From DAITQM01 sp039794245 (GTDB lineage Bacteria; Pseudomonadota; Gammaproteobacteria; Xanthomonadales; Wenzhouxiangellaceae): a DNA stretch of 64,000 nucleotides. Below are positions 47,330 through 58,000 of this stretch, one piece after another. Below the pieces are notes generated by a model. It worked only from the letters and a program-made list of their open reading frames with translations. It had not been told where the DNA came from and did no database searches. The stretch covers positions 1 through 64,000 of the forward strand of contig JBDIVS010000012.1 of the NCBI GenBank assembly GCA_039794245.1, in the 5' to 3' direction. Each line of letters starts with the position of its first letter. The stretch's first letter is position 1. Position numbers and translations under genes: made by a program.

Positions 47330-47358
47330 ATTATATCAAAATAATATTATATTGTCAA
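47330..47358 (-). promoter_or_regulatory. Perfect consensus sigma-70 promoter of the SPFH operon
   Basis: On the minus strand TTGACA, 17 bases, TATAAT: both hexamers are exact consensus. Two palindromes, ATAATTAT (47328-47335) and ATAATATTAT (47341-47350), lie within it and could be repressor sites. Confidence 0.85.
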
Positions 47359-47446
47359 GCGGGGTCTGGCCCGACCCTAAGCCCGCCACTTAGCTCCCCC
47401 CGTACCTCGGCCTTCGGATGCCGTATTTTCGTCGGAAACCCCCGGT

Positions 47447-48673
47447 TCAGCCGGTGGACTCTCGAAGTTCGCGATTTCCGGGGGTTGGTATCAGCTCGCC
47501 GGCCGGGGCGAGCAGAGCGGCCATCTCGCGCAGGCCGCAGGCTTCGATATCCTTTGTGACGGGATGGTGGCCTTCGCCTGAGTGAACTACGAAGGAGCGG
47601 TCGGGTTTGAGATCCTCGCGTGCATGGTGGAATCCCCGCCGGGGCTTTGCCGACAAACCATATTTGATCTCGATGGCCCACCGGCCGCGGTTATCGGGTA
47701 GTTCGAGCAGCAGATCCACTTCGGCACCGGCCGCGGTGCGGTAGAAACTCGCCAGCGTGCGCTCCGGGGCGGCGGCCAGGAGGTTTTCGATCACGAAGCC
47801 TTCCCAGCTTGGTCCGACCACCGGGTGGCCGGCGAGCCTGTCGTAATTCTCGATGCCAAGCAGGGCATGGACGAGCCCGCTGTCGCGGACATAGATTTTC
47901 GGCGATTTGACCAGCCGCTTGCCGTTATTGGTGCAAAAAGGTGGCAGGCGGCGCAGCAGCAACAGATCGGCCAGAAGGTCGATATAACGCGTGACCGTTT
48001 GGGCGCTGATCGCAAGTCCAGCCGCCAGCCGGGAAGCGTTCAGGAGGCCGCCTTGACTGTGAGCCAGCATCGTCCACAGCCGCTCCAGGGTTTGGGCCGG
48101 CAGGCGCGGGCCGAACAGGCCCACATCCCGCTGCAGATAGGTGCGGATGAAATCCATGCGAATCGAGCGGCTTCGTTCGTCGTTTTCGGCCAGAAAGCTG
48201 TCCGGATAGCCGCCGCGCAGCCACAGCCCGATGAGCGCATCCGTGCCGCCGGACACTTCGAGGATATTGAGCGGCCCCATATCCACGTACGCAATGCGGC
48301 CGGCCAGAGTCTCGCCCGATTGGCGCAACAGGTTGATCGAGGCCGAACCGAGGATCAAAAATCGCCCCGTGCATTTTCCCCGCCGCCGGCCGTGGTCGAT
48401 GATGCCGCGCAGATCCTCAAACAGCTCGGGCAGGCGGTGAATCTCGTCGAGGATAACGAGCCGGTCTTCATGGTGCTCCAGAAACAGCCGCGGCTCGTTC
48501 AGTTTCTCCCGGTCGGCGCGGTCCTCGAGGTCCAGATAAAGCGCGCCGGCCGCTTCCCCGATGTCGAGCGCCAAGGTGGTCTTGCCTACTTGCCGCGGGC
48601 CGATGATGGCCACCGCCGCCTGGTTACGAAGCGCCTGCTCTACCCGATGCCTGATACGGCGCTGAATCATCAT
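47447..48673 (-). CDS. AAA ATPase with DUF4143
   Basis: A 408-residue protein of the AAA_14/DUF4143 group: Walker A IIGPRQVGKTT, Walker B DRLVILDEIHRLPE, then GRFLILGSASINLL, a winged-helix part and a C-terminal PD-(D/E)XK-like segment with GAEVDLLLEL and WAIEIKYG. Such proteins are widespread accessory ATPases with unknown function, sometimes treated as mobile or selfish. Two ATGs are adjacent (48673 and 48670). The promoter lies directly at the start, so the mRNA may be leaderless. Confidence 0.82.
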   Translation of the reverse strand: MMIQRRIRHRVEQALRNQAAVAIIGPRQVGKTTLALDIGEAAGALYLDLEDRADREKLNEPRLFLEHHEDRLVILDEIHRLPELFEDLRGIIDHGRRRGKCTGRFLILGSASINLLRQSGETLAGRIAYVDMGPLNILEVSGGTDALIGLWLRGGYPDSFLAENDERSRSIRMDFIRTYLQRDVGLFGPRLPAQTLERLWTMLAHSQGGLLNASRLAAGLAISAQTVTRYIDLLADLLLLRRLPPFCTNNGKRLVKSPKIYVRDSGLVHALLGIENYDRLAGHPVVGPSWEGFVIENLLAAAPERTLASFYRTAAGAEVDLLLELPDNRGRWAIEIKYGLSAKPRRGFHHAREDLKPDRSFVVHSGEGHHPVTKDIEACGLREMAALLAPAGELIPTPGNRELRESTG

Positions 48674-48676
48674 TGC

Positions 48677-48705
48677 ATATTATCCACCAGCGAGAAGAAA
48701 TGCAA
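48677..48705 (-). promoter_or_regulatory. Promoter overlapping the ATPase start
   Basis: Minus strand TTGCAT, 17 bases, TAATAT. The -10 ends 4 bases before the first ATG, so transcription would begin at or within the start codons. Confidence 0.55.
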
Positions 48706-48740
48706 TATTATCAAAGGTAGATGACGCAAATACCGGGACA

Positions 48741-49041
48741 CGCAAATACCGGGACAGGCATCGTCTGCCCGGGCGGCACGCCGTTTCTTAGGGGCCGTTC
48801 AGAGCATCGGTAAATCGAGGCCACGGGCTTTCACGCAAATACCGGGACAGGCATCGTCTGCCCGGGCGGCACGCCGTTTCTTAGGGGCCGTTCAGAGCAT
48901 CGGTAAATCGAGGCCACGGGCTTTGGCGACGGCGATGGCTTCGGGGTAGCCGGCGTCGGCGTGGCGCATGACGCCGCTGCCCGGATCGGCGGTCAGCACC
49001 CGTTCGAGGGCCAAGGCGGCGCGGTCGGTGCCGTCGGCAAC
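48741..49041. repeat. Two partial duplications of the hutU 3' end
   Basis: Segments 48741-48831 and 48834-49041 repeat the last bases of hutU and its downstream flank (from 49042 on). Each begins with AAATACCGGGACAGGCATCG, runs over the stop codon and stops at a different point inside hutU: about 35 bases in for copy 1, about 150 for copy 2. An extra ACGCAAATACCGGGACA lies at 48724. The junction motif CCGGGACAG/CTGCCCGG is an imperfect inverted repeat. No gene is present in 48706-49097. Confidence 0.9.
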
Positions 49042-49097
49042 CAAATACCGGGACAGGCATCGTCTGCCCGGGTGGCACGCCGTTTCTTAGGGGCCGT

Positions 49098-50798
<1,701 letters not shown>

Positions 50799-50826
50799 GC
50801 TAGTGTTCCTGTCAACGGAGACTGAA

Positions 50827-51059
50827 CCCAATTGTTGCATAAATTCCCGGGATTCTCGGTCAAGCGGGTGAGTGCAGCTGGTCCGATTTGCCGCGGAAGC
50901 GTAGTTATTCCTACGGTTCGAGGCAAAGCTGCCGCCCGCTTGGGCGAGAAACCGGACGCGTCGCTCCCGTTGAATTCAATTACTCAGCTAATATCATTAT
51001 AACTATATGATATAGTTACAAATTTATAGGAATCGAGCATAATTTATGCAACTATTGGG
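50827..51059. repeat. MITE copy 3 with internal insert
   Basis: Ends CCCAATTGTTGCATAAATT and, inverted, CCCAATAGTTGCATAAATT. Relative to copy 2 it carries about 75 extra bases inside the central hairpin region (50877-50950). The right half holds a perfect palindrome, AACTATATGATATAGTT. It fills the divergent region between hutU and dsbB. Confidence 0.85.
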
Positions 51060-51069
51060 TGCAGTATAA

Positions 51070-51585
51070 ATGAGTGGATTGCAGCGAGCGGCAAGCGGGC
51101 TCACGAACCGTGCCGTCAACGGCCTGATCGCGCTGGCCGTCGCCGGCCTCATCGGTTTCGCATTGTGGCAGCAGCACGCGATGGGCCTCGATCCATGCCC
51201 GCTGTGCGTTTTCCAGCGCCTGGCGTTCATCGCCGCCGGCCTGGTCGCGCTGGCCGCCGCGATGCACGGCCCGCGCCGTGCCGGCCGGTATTTTTATGCC
51301 GCCGGCATCGTGCTGGCGGCGGTCGCCGGCGCGGTGGTGGCCATCCGCCATCTGTGGCTGCAAAGCCTGCCGGCCGATCAGGTTCCGGCCTGCGGCCCGG
51401 GTCTCGAATATCTGCTCGACAGTTTTCCCCTGGCCGAAGCGCTGAACATCGTGTTTGCCGGCTCGGGCGAGTGCGCCACCGTCGATTGGCAGTTCCTCGG
51501 CCTCAGCATGCCCGGCTGGACGCTGATCTGGTATGTGTTGCTCGGCGCGGCGGCGTTGTTCGCTGTCCGCCGTCCCGCCGTCTGA
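51070..51585 (+). CDS. dsbB: Disulfide bond formation protein B
   Basis: An inner-membrane quinone reductase that reoxidises DsbA. The 171-residue protein has four TM helices, the first Cys pair as CPLC (LDPCPLCVFQR) and the second pair as Cys in PACGPGLEYLLDSFP and GSGECATVDW. The start lies 10 bases after the MITE end with no clear ribosome site, so its native leader has been displaced. Confidence 0.92.
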   Translation: MSGLQRAASGLTNRAVNGLIALAVAGLIGFALWQQHAMGLDPCPLCVFQRLAFIAAGLVALAAAMHGPRRAGRYFYAAGIVLAAVAGAVVAIRHLWLQSLPADQVPACGPGLEYLLDSFPLAEALNIVFAGSGECATVDWQFLGLSMPGWTLIWYVLLGAAALFAVRRPAV

Positions 51586-51608
51586 ATCCTACAAGAGTGC
51601 GAACCGAG

Positions 51609-52970
51609 ATGTTGGATCCTGTCCCGACACCGCATGATTGGACGCCTGGCAGTTGGCGGCAGAAACCCGCCGCCCAGCAGGCGACCTATCCCGATCCGGC
51701 CGTTCTTGAGACCGTACTCGGTCAGCTCGCCTGCCTGCCGCCGCTGGTCACCTCGTGGGAAATCAATACGCTGCGCGGCGAACTGGCGGCCGCGGCGCGG
51801 GGTGAGCGGTTTGTGCTGCAAGGGGGCGACTGCGCCGAAAGCTTCGCCGAATGCGAGGCGCAGGTCATCACCAACCGTCTGAAAGTGTTGTTGCAGATGA
51901 GCCTGATTCTGGTCCACGGCCTGGAGATGCCGGTGGTCCGCATCGGGCGTTTTGCCGGCCAGTACGCCAAGCCGCGGTCGTCCGATACCGAAACGCGCGA
52001 CGGCGTGACGCTGCCGAGCTACCGCGGCGATCTGGTCAACAGCGCCGAGTTCACCGCCGAATCGCGCACGCCACAGCCGCAGCGGCTGCTGCGCGCCCAC
52101 GCCTGTTCGGCGCTGACGATGAACTTTGTCCGCTCGCTGGCCGACAGCGGTTTCGCCGATTTGCATCACCCCGAATACTGGGATCTCGGCTGGGTCGAGC
52201 ATTCACCGCTGGCCGCCGCCTACCAGCGCATCGCGCACGATATCGACCGCTCGCTGCGGTTTCTGGAGACCCTGAGCGGCCAGCGGGCCGGCAACCTGAA
52301 ACGAGTGGACTTTTACACTTCGCACGAAGCGCTGCACCTGCACTACGAGCAGGCCCTGACGCGCGCCGTGCCGCGGCAGTGGGGCCATTACAACCTGGCG
52401 ACGCATTTCCCGTGGATCGGCATGCGCACCGCGGACCCGGACGGCGCCCACGTCGAATACCTGCGCGGTGTACGCAATCCGATCGGCATCAAAATCGGGC
52501 CGGCGATGACACCGGAGCATCTCAAGGCGCTGCTCGGAATCCTGAACCCGACGCGCGAACCCGGCCGTCTGACGCTGATCCACCGCCTCGGCGCCGGGCG
52601 CATCGCCGAGACCCTGCCGCCCCTGATCCGCGCCGTGCGCGAGACCAAATCGCCGGTACTCTGGCTCAGCGATCCGATGCACGGCAATACTGAAACCACG
52701 GCCAGCGGCATCAAGACCCGGCGCTTCGACAACATCCTCGACGAACTGCGCCAGGCTTTCGACCTGCATCTGGCGCACGGCAGCCGGCTCGGTGGCGTGC
52801 ACCTGGAGCTGACCGGCGAGAACGTCACCGAGTGCACCGGCGGGGCGCGCGCGCTGGGCGACGAGGATCTGAACCGCTCCTACAAATCCACCGTCGATCC
52901 TAGGCTCAACTACGAGCAGTCCCTGGAACTGGCGATGCTGGTCGTCCGCCACCACCGGCGCGAGGCTTGA
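51609..52970 (+). CDS. Class II DAHP synthase
   Basis: First step of the shikimate pathway, joining PEP and erythrose-4-phosphate. The 453-residue protein is the plant/type II form: LQGGDCAESF near the N-terminus, VRIGRFAGQYAKPRS, GHYNLATHFPWIG..., GIKIGPAMTPE, LIHRLGAG, WLSDPMHGNT and GVHLELTGENVTEC. These include the PEP and metal-binding residues. The open frame extends upstream through dsbB; the ATG of MLDPVPTP is chosen. Confidence 0.95.
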   Translation: MLDPVPTPHDWTPGSWRQKPAAQQATYPDPAVLETVLGQLACLPPLVTSWEINTLRGELAAAARGERFVLQGGDCAESFAECEAQVITNRLKVLLQMSLILVHGLEMPVVRIGRFAGQYAKPRSSDTETRDGVTLPSYRGDLVNSAEFTAESRTPQPQRLLRAHACSALTMNFVRSLADSGFADLHHPEYWDLGWVEHSPLAAAYQRIAHDIDRSLRFLETLSGQRAGNLKRVDFYTSHEALHLHYEQALTRAVPRQWGHYNLATHFPWIGMRTADPDGAHVEYLRGVRNPIGIKIGPAMTPEHLKALLGILNPTREPGRLTLIHRLGAGRIAETLPPLIRAVRETKSPVLWLSDPMHGNTETTASGIKTRRFDNILDELRQAFDLHLAHGSRLGGVHLELTGENVTECTGGARALGDEDLNRSYKSTVDPRLNYEQSLELAMLVVRHHRREA

Positions 52971-53063
52971 GGTTCGAGGAACCGGGGGGAATGAACGAGG
53001 GACTAAGAACAAGCAACGTGCAACGAGCAACGACCCCCAGTGACTCACCCGACAGGAGAGACG

Positions 53064-53717
53064 ATGTTTAATAAGCGAACAGGTTCGATCGCCGCGGCGC
53101 TGGTGCTGGCCGCTTCGGCCGCCACGGGCGGTGAGTTGCATCCACGGGCCGAAGACGTCCGGCCGCTGTTGCCGGGGATGAAAGCCCCGCCGTTCACCGT
53201 GCGCGACGTCACAGGCGAGGTCGTGACGATCGACCCGGCCCGGTTCGAAAAGCCGGTGGTGCTGACGTTTTACCGCGGCGGCTGGTGCCCGTATTGCAAC
53301 TTGCAGCTCGCCGAGCTGCGGACCGCCGAGGATCGGTTGCAGGAGATGGGCTTCGATGTCTGGTTTATCAGCGCCGACCGCCCGGAAATCCTCTACGACA
53401 GCCTGAAACAGCAGGTCGATTACCAGCTTTATTCTGATGCACCACTCGCCGCCGCCAAGGCCTTCGGCATCGCTTTTCGGGTCGATGACGAAACGTTCGA
53501 GCGTTACAAAGCCTACGGCCTCGATTTGGCCGCCGCCTCCGGCGAAACGCACCACGGCCTGCCGGCACCATCGACTTTCCTGATCGGCACCGACGGCGTG
53601 ATCCAGTTCCAGTACACCAACCCGGATTACACCGTGCGCCTGCCGCCCGAGGTGCTGCTGGCCGCGGCCGAGGCCTATCAGAAAGGGGCCCACCGGCGGA
53701 TGAAAAAGCGGTCCTGA
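53064..53717 (+). CDS. Exported peroxiredoxin-like protein
   Basis: A 217-residue AhpC/TSA thioredoxin-fold protein with a signal peptide (about 1-22). The active site is FYRGGWCPYC, with two Cys in a CxxC spacing typical of the AhpC/TSA-like family with a thioredoxin-type motif. A clear ribosome site (AGGAGAG) precedes the ATG. It likely reduces peroxides or disulfides in the periplasm. Downstream of the DAHP synthase but separate. Confidence 0.8.
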   Translation: MFNKRTGSIAAALVLAASAATGGELHPRAEDVRPLLPGMKAPPFTVRDVTGEVVTIDPARFEKPVVLTFYRGGWCPYCNLQLAELRTAEDRLQEMGFDVWFISADRPEILYDSLKQQVDYQLYSDAPLAAAKAFGIAFRVDDETFERYKAYGLDLAAASGETHHGLPAPSTFLIGTDGVIQFQYTNPDYTVRLPPEVLLAAAEAYQKGAHRRMKKRS

Positions 53718-53811
53718 ATCGCCCGGTTTTGCGACGTTTAACGCCGCCCGGCGCCGCCGGGCGGTGTATAATGATTGTTTTGTCGTCGCCGCTCCGCACA
53801 GGCCGAGTCTG

Positions 53812-54975
53812 ATGGATTTTTCCTTTACCCCAGAACAAGAAATGATCCAGGCTGCGGCGCGCGATTTCGCCCGCGAGAAAATCCTGCCGGCCGCCGCCGA
53901 ACTCGACGCCGAGGGGGCGTTTCCGCTCGACAATATCCGGCAGATGGGCGAGCTCGGCCTGATGGGCATCGAAGTGCCGGCCGAATACGGCGGCGCCGGC
54001 CTCGACCCTCTGGCCTATGTGCTGGCGATGATCGAGATCTCGGCCGCCGATGCCGCGCACGGCACGATCATGTCGGTCAACAACTCCTTGTTCTGCAACG
54101 GCATTTTGCTCTACGGCACGGAGGAGCAGAAGCAGAAGTACGTCCGTGCCGTCGCCGGCGGCGAGGCGATCGGCGCTTATGCCCTGACCGAACCGCAATC
54201 TGGTTCCGACGCGGCTAATATGCGGACTCGCGCCGAGCGCAGCACTGACGGCAACCATTACCGGATCAACGGCCGCAAGTCGTGGATCACCTCGGGGCCG
54301 TATGCCCGTTATCTTGTGCTCTTCGCCGCCACCGACCCTGGCGCCGGGGCGCGCGGCATCAGCGCCTTTTTGATCGATACCGAACGCGCCGGTTTCAAGC
54401 GCGGCAAGACCGAGCCCAAGCTCGGCATCCGCGCCTCAGCAACCTGCGAGGTGGAGTTCGACGATTACCTGTGCCCGGCGGCCGATCTTCTGGGCCGCGA
54501 AGGCGAGGGCTTCAAGATTGCGATGAGCGTGCTCGACGCCGGGCGCATCGGCATCGCCTCGCAGGCGGTCGGCATCGCCCGCGCCGCCTATGAGGCGAGC
54601 CTCGTTTATGTCCGCGAGCGCCAGGCTTTCGGCCAGCCGATCGGTGCCTTCCAGATGACCCAGGCCAAGATCGCCGACATGAAAACCCGGCTTGACGCCG
54701 CAACTTTGCTGGTCTATCGCGCGGCGTGGGCCAAACAGCAGGCCGCGGCCGGCGGCCGGCGTTACACCGTCGAGGCGAGTTGCGCCAAGCTGTACGCCTC
54801 GGAAACGGCGATGGCGATCGCCCACCAGGCGGTGCAGATCCACGGCGGCATGGGCTACAGCCGCGAGCTGCCGGTCGAGCGTTACTTCCGCGACGCCAAG
54901 ATCACCGAAATCTACGAGGGCACCAGCGAAATCCAGCGCCTGGTCATCGGCCGTGCCGAAACCGGAGTTCGTTGA
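53812..54975 (+). CDS. Acyl-CoA dehydrogenase
   Basis: An FAD-dependent dehydrogenase of fatty- or amino-acid acyl-CoA oxidation. The 387-residue protein has the family motifs YALTEPQSGSDAANM, WITSGPYARYLVLFA, QAFGQPIGAFQMTQAKIADM and QIHGGMGYSRELPVERYFRD. The catalytic Glu is in KITEIYEGTSEIQ. Substrate length cannot be told; short/medium chain or branched (butyryl- or isovaleryl-like) is likely. The start ATG of MDFSFTPEQ is typical. Confidence 0.9.
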   Translation: MDFSFTPEQEMIQAAARDFAREKILPAAAELDAEGAFPLDNIRQMGELGLMGIEVPAEYGGAGLDPLAYVLAMIEISAADAAHGTIMSVNNSLFCNGILLYGTEEQKQKYVRAVAGGEAIGAYALTEPQSGSDAANMRTRAERSTDGNHYRINGRKSWITSGPYARYLVLFAATDPGAGARGISAFLIDTERAGFKRGKTEPKLGIRASATCEVEFDDYLCPAADLLGREGEGFKIAMSVLDAGRIGIASQAVGIARAAYEASLVYVRERQAFGQPIGAFQMTQAKIADMKTRLDAATLLVYRAAWAKQQAAAGGRRYTVEASCAKLYASETAMAIAHQAVQIHGGMGYSRELPVERYFRDAKITEIYEGTSEIQRLVIGRAETGVR

Positions 54976-55010
54976 CATCCCGCCATTTTTAACTTGCCGA
55001 TAAAACAGCC

Positions 55011-58000
55011 ATGCCCGCCGAAGCGCCAGATCGCCGCGCTCTGATACAAACGATCGAAACCGCCGTTGCCGCGTTGCCCGAGGCCGACGTTGTGCCCGAA
55101 GGGTTTACCGCGGTGTTCCTCAAGCGTGTACCGACCGCCGAATTGGCGGTGCGCAGCACGGCGGAAATAGCCCAGGTCGTCCTCTCGATGGCCCGTCTTG
55201 CGGCGCACCGCCCCCCCGGCGAAGTGCTGCTTCGCGTCTTCAATCCCGAGCGCGCGCGTGACGGCTGGGAATCGCCGCACAGCGTCATCCAGATCGTCAA
55301 CGACGATATGCCTTTCCTGGTCGATTCGGCGACGATGGTGCTGGCCGAAGCAGGGATCGCGGTGCACCTGATCATCCACCCGGTGATCAACGTAAGGCGG
55401 GACGGGGCTGCGCTGCGCGGCCTGGCACCGGCCGACGACCCGGCCGGGCAGGCCGAATCGTTGATTCATCTCGAGATCGATCGTCAGGTCGGCGGTGCCG
55501 GCTTCGCCCACCTCGAACAGCGCCTGCGCAAATCGTTTGCCGACGTCGCACTCGCCGTCCAGGACTGGGAAGCGATGCGTGACAAAGCCGCGGCGATCGC
55601 CGCCCGGCTGCCGAAGATCGCCTCGTGCATCGGCGCCGAGATTTGCGCTGAAGCCGCGGCCTTCATCGACTGGCTGGCGGCTGATCATTTCACCTTTCTC
55701 GGTTTTCGCGAATACGTCGTCGAGGAGGTCGCCGGCGAGCGCGAGATGCGCATCGTCGAGGGTTCCGGCCTCGGTATATTGCGCCGCGTCAGTCCTAACC
55801 ACCGGCCGCGCAAGCTGGCCAGCCTGTCGTCCGCGGCGCGCGATGTCGAGCACCGCCATCACCCGATCATCGTCACCAAGACCAACGCCCGCTCGACCGT
55901 ACACCGCGCCGGTTACATGGATTACATCGGCGTGTTGCGCTACGACGCCGCTGGGAAAGTGGTGGGCGAGTACCGGATACTGGGCTTGTTCACTTCCGGC
56001 GCCTACCATCGGCGGGTCAAGGAAACGCCGCTCGTTAGGCAGAAAGCCGCCGAAGTGTTGGAGCGCTCCGGCCTTCGGCCGCGCAGTCACGAGAACAAGG
56101 CACTGCAACACATCCTCGAAACCCTGCCGCGCGACGAATTGTTCCAGGGCACCACAGATGAGCTTTACGAACTGGCGATGGGTGTGCTCGACTTGCAGGA
56201 GCGGCCGCAAACCCGGTTGTTCGTCCGCCGCGAGCGTTACGGCCGGTTTTATTCCTGCATGGTGTTCATCCCGCGCGACCGCTTCAATACCGAAACCCGC
56301 GAGCGGATTCAGGCGATTTTGAAACGCGCGCTGCGCGGCGAGCAGATCGATTTCACGGTCCAGGTCTCGGAGTCCAATCTGGCGCGGCTGCACGTCATCA
56401 TCCGCAGCCGCGAGCGCGGCGAGTTGTCGTACGACCGCGATGAGATCGAAAAACGCATCGTCCTCGCCGTTCGCTCGTGGCTCGACGAGCTGCGCGCCCT
56501 GCTCGTTAGGGAACACGGCGAACTGGAGGGCCTGCGGCTGGCCGAGCACATCGGCAAGGCGCTGCCGACCGCCTACAGCGAGGAAGTGACGCCGGCGGTC
56601 GCCGTCGGCGACGTGATGAAAATCGCCGAGCTCATGAGCGGCGGCGGTCTGGCAATCAGCCTGTACCGGCCGCGGATCCGCACCAGCGCCCAGCGGCGGG
56701 TGTTGCGCTGCAAGTTATTCATGCACAACCAGGCGCAGCCCCTGTCGCGGATCTTTCCGATTTTCGAGAGCATGGGGCTCAAGATGATCAGCGAGCGGCC
56801 CTACGAAGTCGATCTTGGCCCCAACACCACCGTCTGGATTCAGGATTTCGATATGGCGCCGGTGGTCGAACAGCGGCTCGAACTGGAAGCCGTCGAGGCT
56901 TCGTTCACCGATGCCTTGCAGCGCCTGATTGACGGCACGATGGAAAGCGACGGCTTCAACCGGCTGATCGTCCAGGCCCAGATGGCGCCGCGCCAGGTGA
57001 CGCTGCTGCGCGCCCTGAGCCGTTACCTGCTGCAAACCGGCATGCCGTTTTCGCAGGCTTATATGGAAGAAGTGACCAGCCGCTACCCGCTGATCGCCCG
57101 CCTGCTGGTCGCGCTGTTCGAAAATCATTTCGCGCCGTCGGGCTCGGGCGGGGCGGCGCGCCGCGAACTCAAGCATGCGCTCAAATGGCTGCTCGCCGGT
57201 AGCGGCGAGTCGCCGTTTGCCGACAGCGTCCGCCAGGTCATCGACCAACTCGGCACCGCACGCGAGGAGCGGGTGGCGGCGCTGCGCCGGGCGATCGAAT
57301 CCGGCCTGGAGACGATCTCGAGCCAGGACGACGACCGCATCCTGCGCGGTTTTTACGAACTGATCGAAGCGACGCTCCGGACCAATTATTTTCAGCCGCC
57401 GGATCCCGAGTTCGGCGAATATCTGTGCTTCAAGCTCGATTCGGCCAGGGTGCCGGAGTTGCCCAAGCCGCGGCCCTATCGTGAGACCTGGGTCTATTCG
57501 CCGCGCGTCGAGGGTGTGCATCTGCGCGCCGGGCCGGTGGCCCGCGGCGGCTTGCGTTGGTCCGACCGCCGCGAGGATTTCCGGACCGAAGTGCTGGGCC
57601 TGATGAAAGCCCAGAACGTCAAGAACACGCTGATCGTTCCGGTCGGCGCGAAAGGCGGTTTCGTCGTCAAGCGACCGCCGGCCGGTGATCGCCAGGCACT
57701 GCACGACGAAGTGGTCTATTGCTACCGCAACTTCATCACCGCTCTTCTGGCGCTCGCCGACAACCGGCTCGGCAAGGGCATCCGGCCGCCGCCCGGCATC
57801 GTGCGCCGCGACGGCGACGATCCATACCTGGTCGTCGCCGCCGACAAGGGCACCGCGACGTTCTCCGATATTGCCAATCGGATTGCGTTGGACCAGGGCT
57901 TCTGGCTCGGCGATGCGTTTGCCTCGGGCGGTTCGAACGGTTACGACCACAAAGCGATGGCGATCACCGCCAAGGGCGCCTGGGAATGCGTCAAGCGCCA

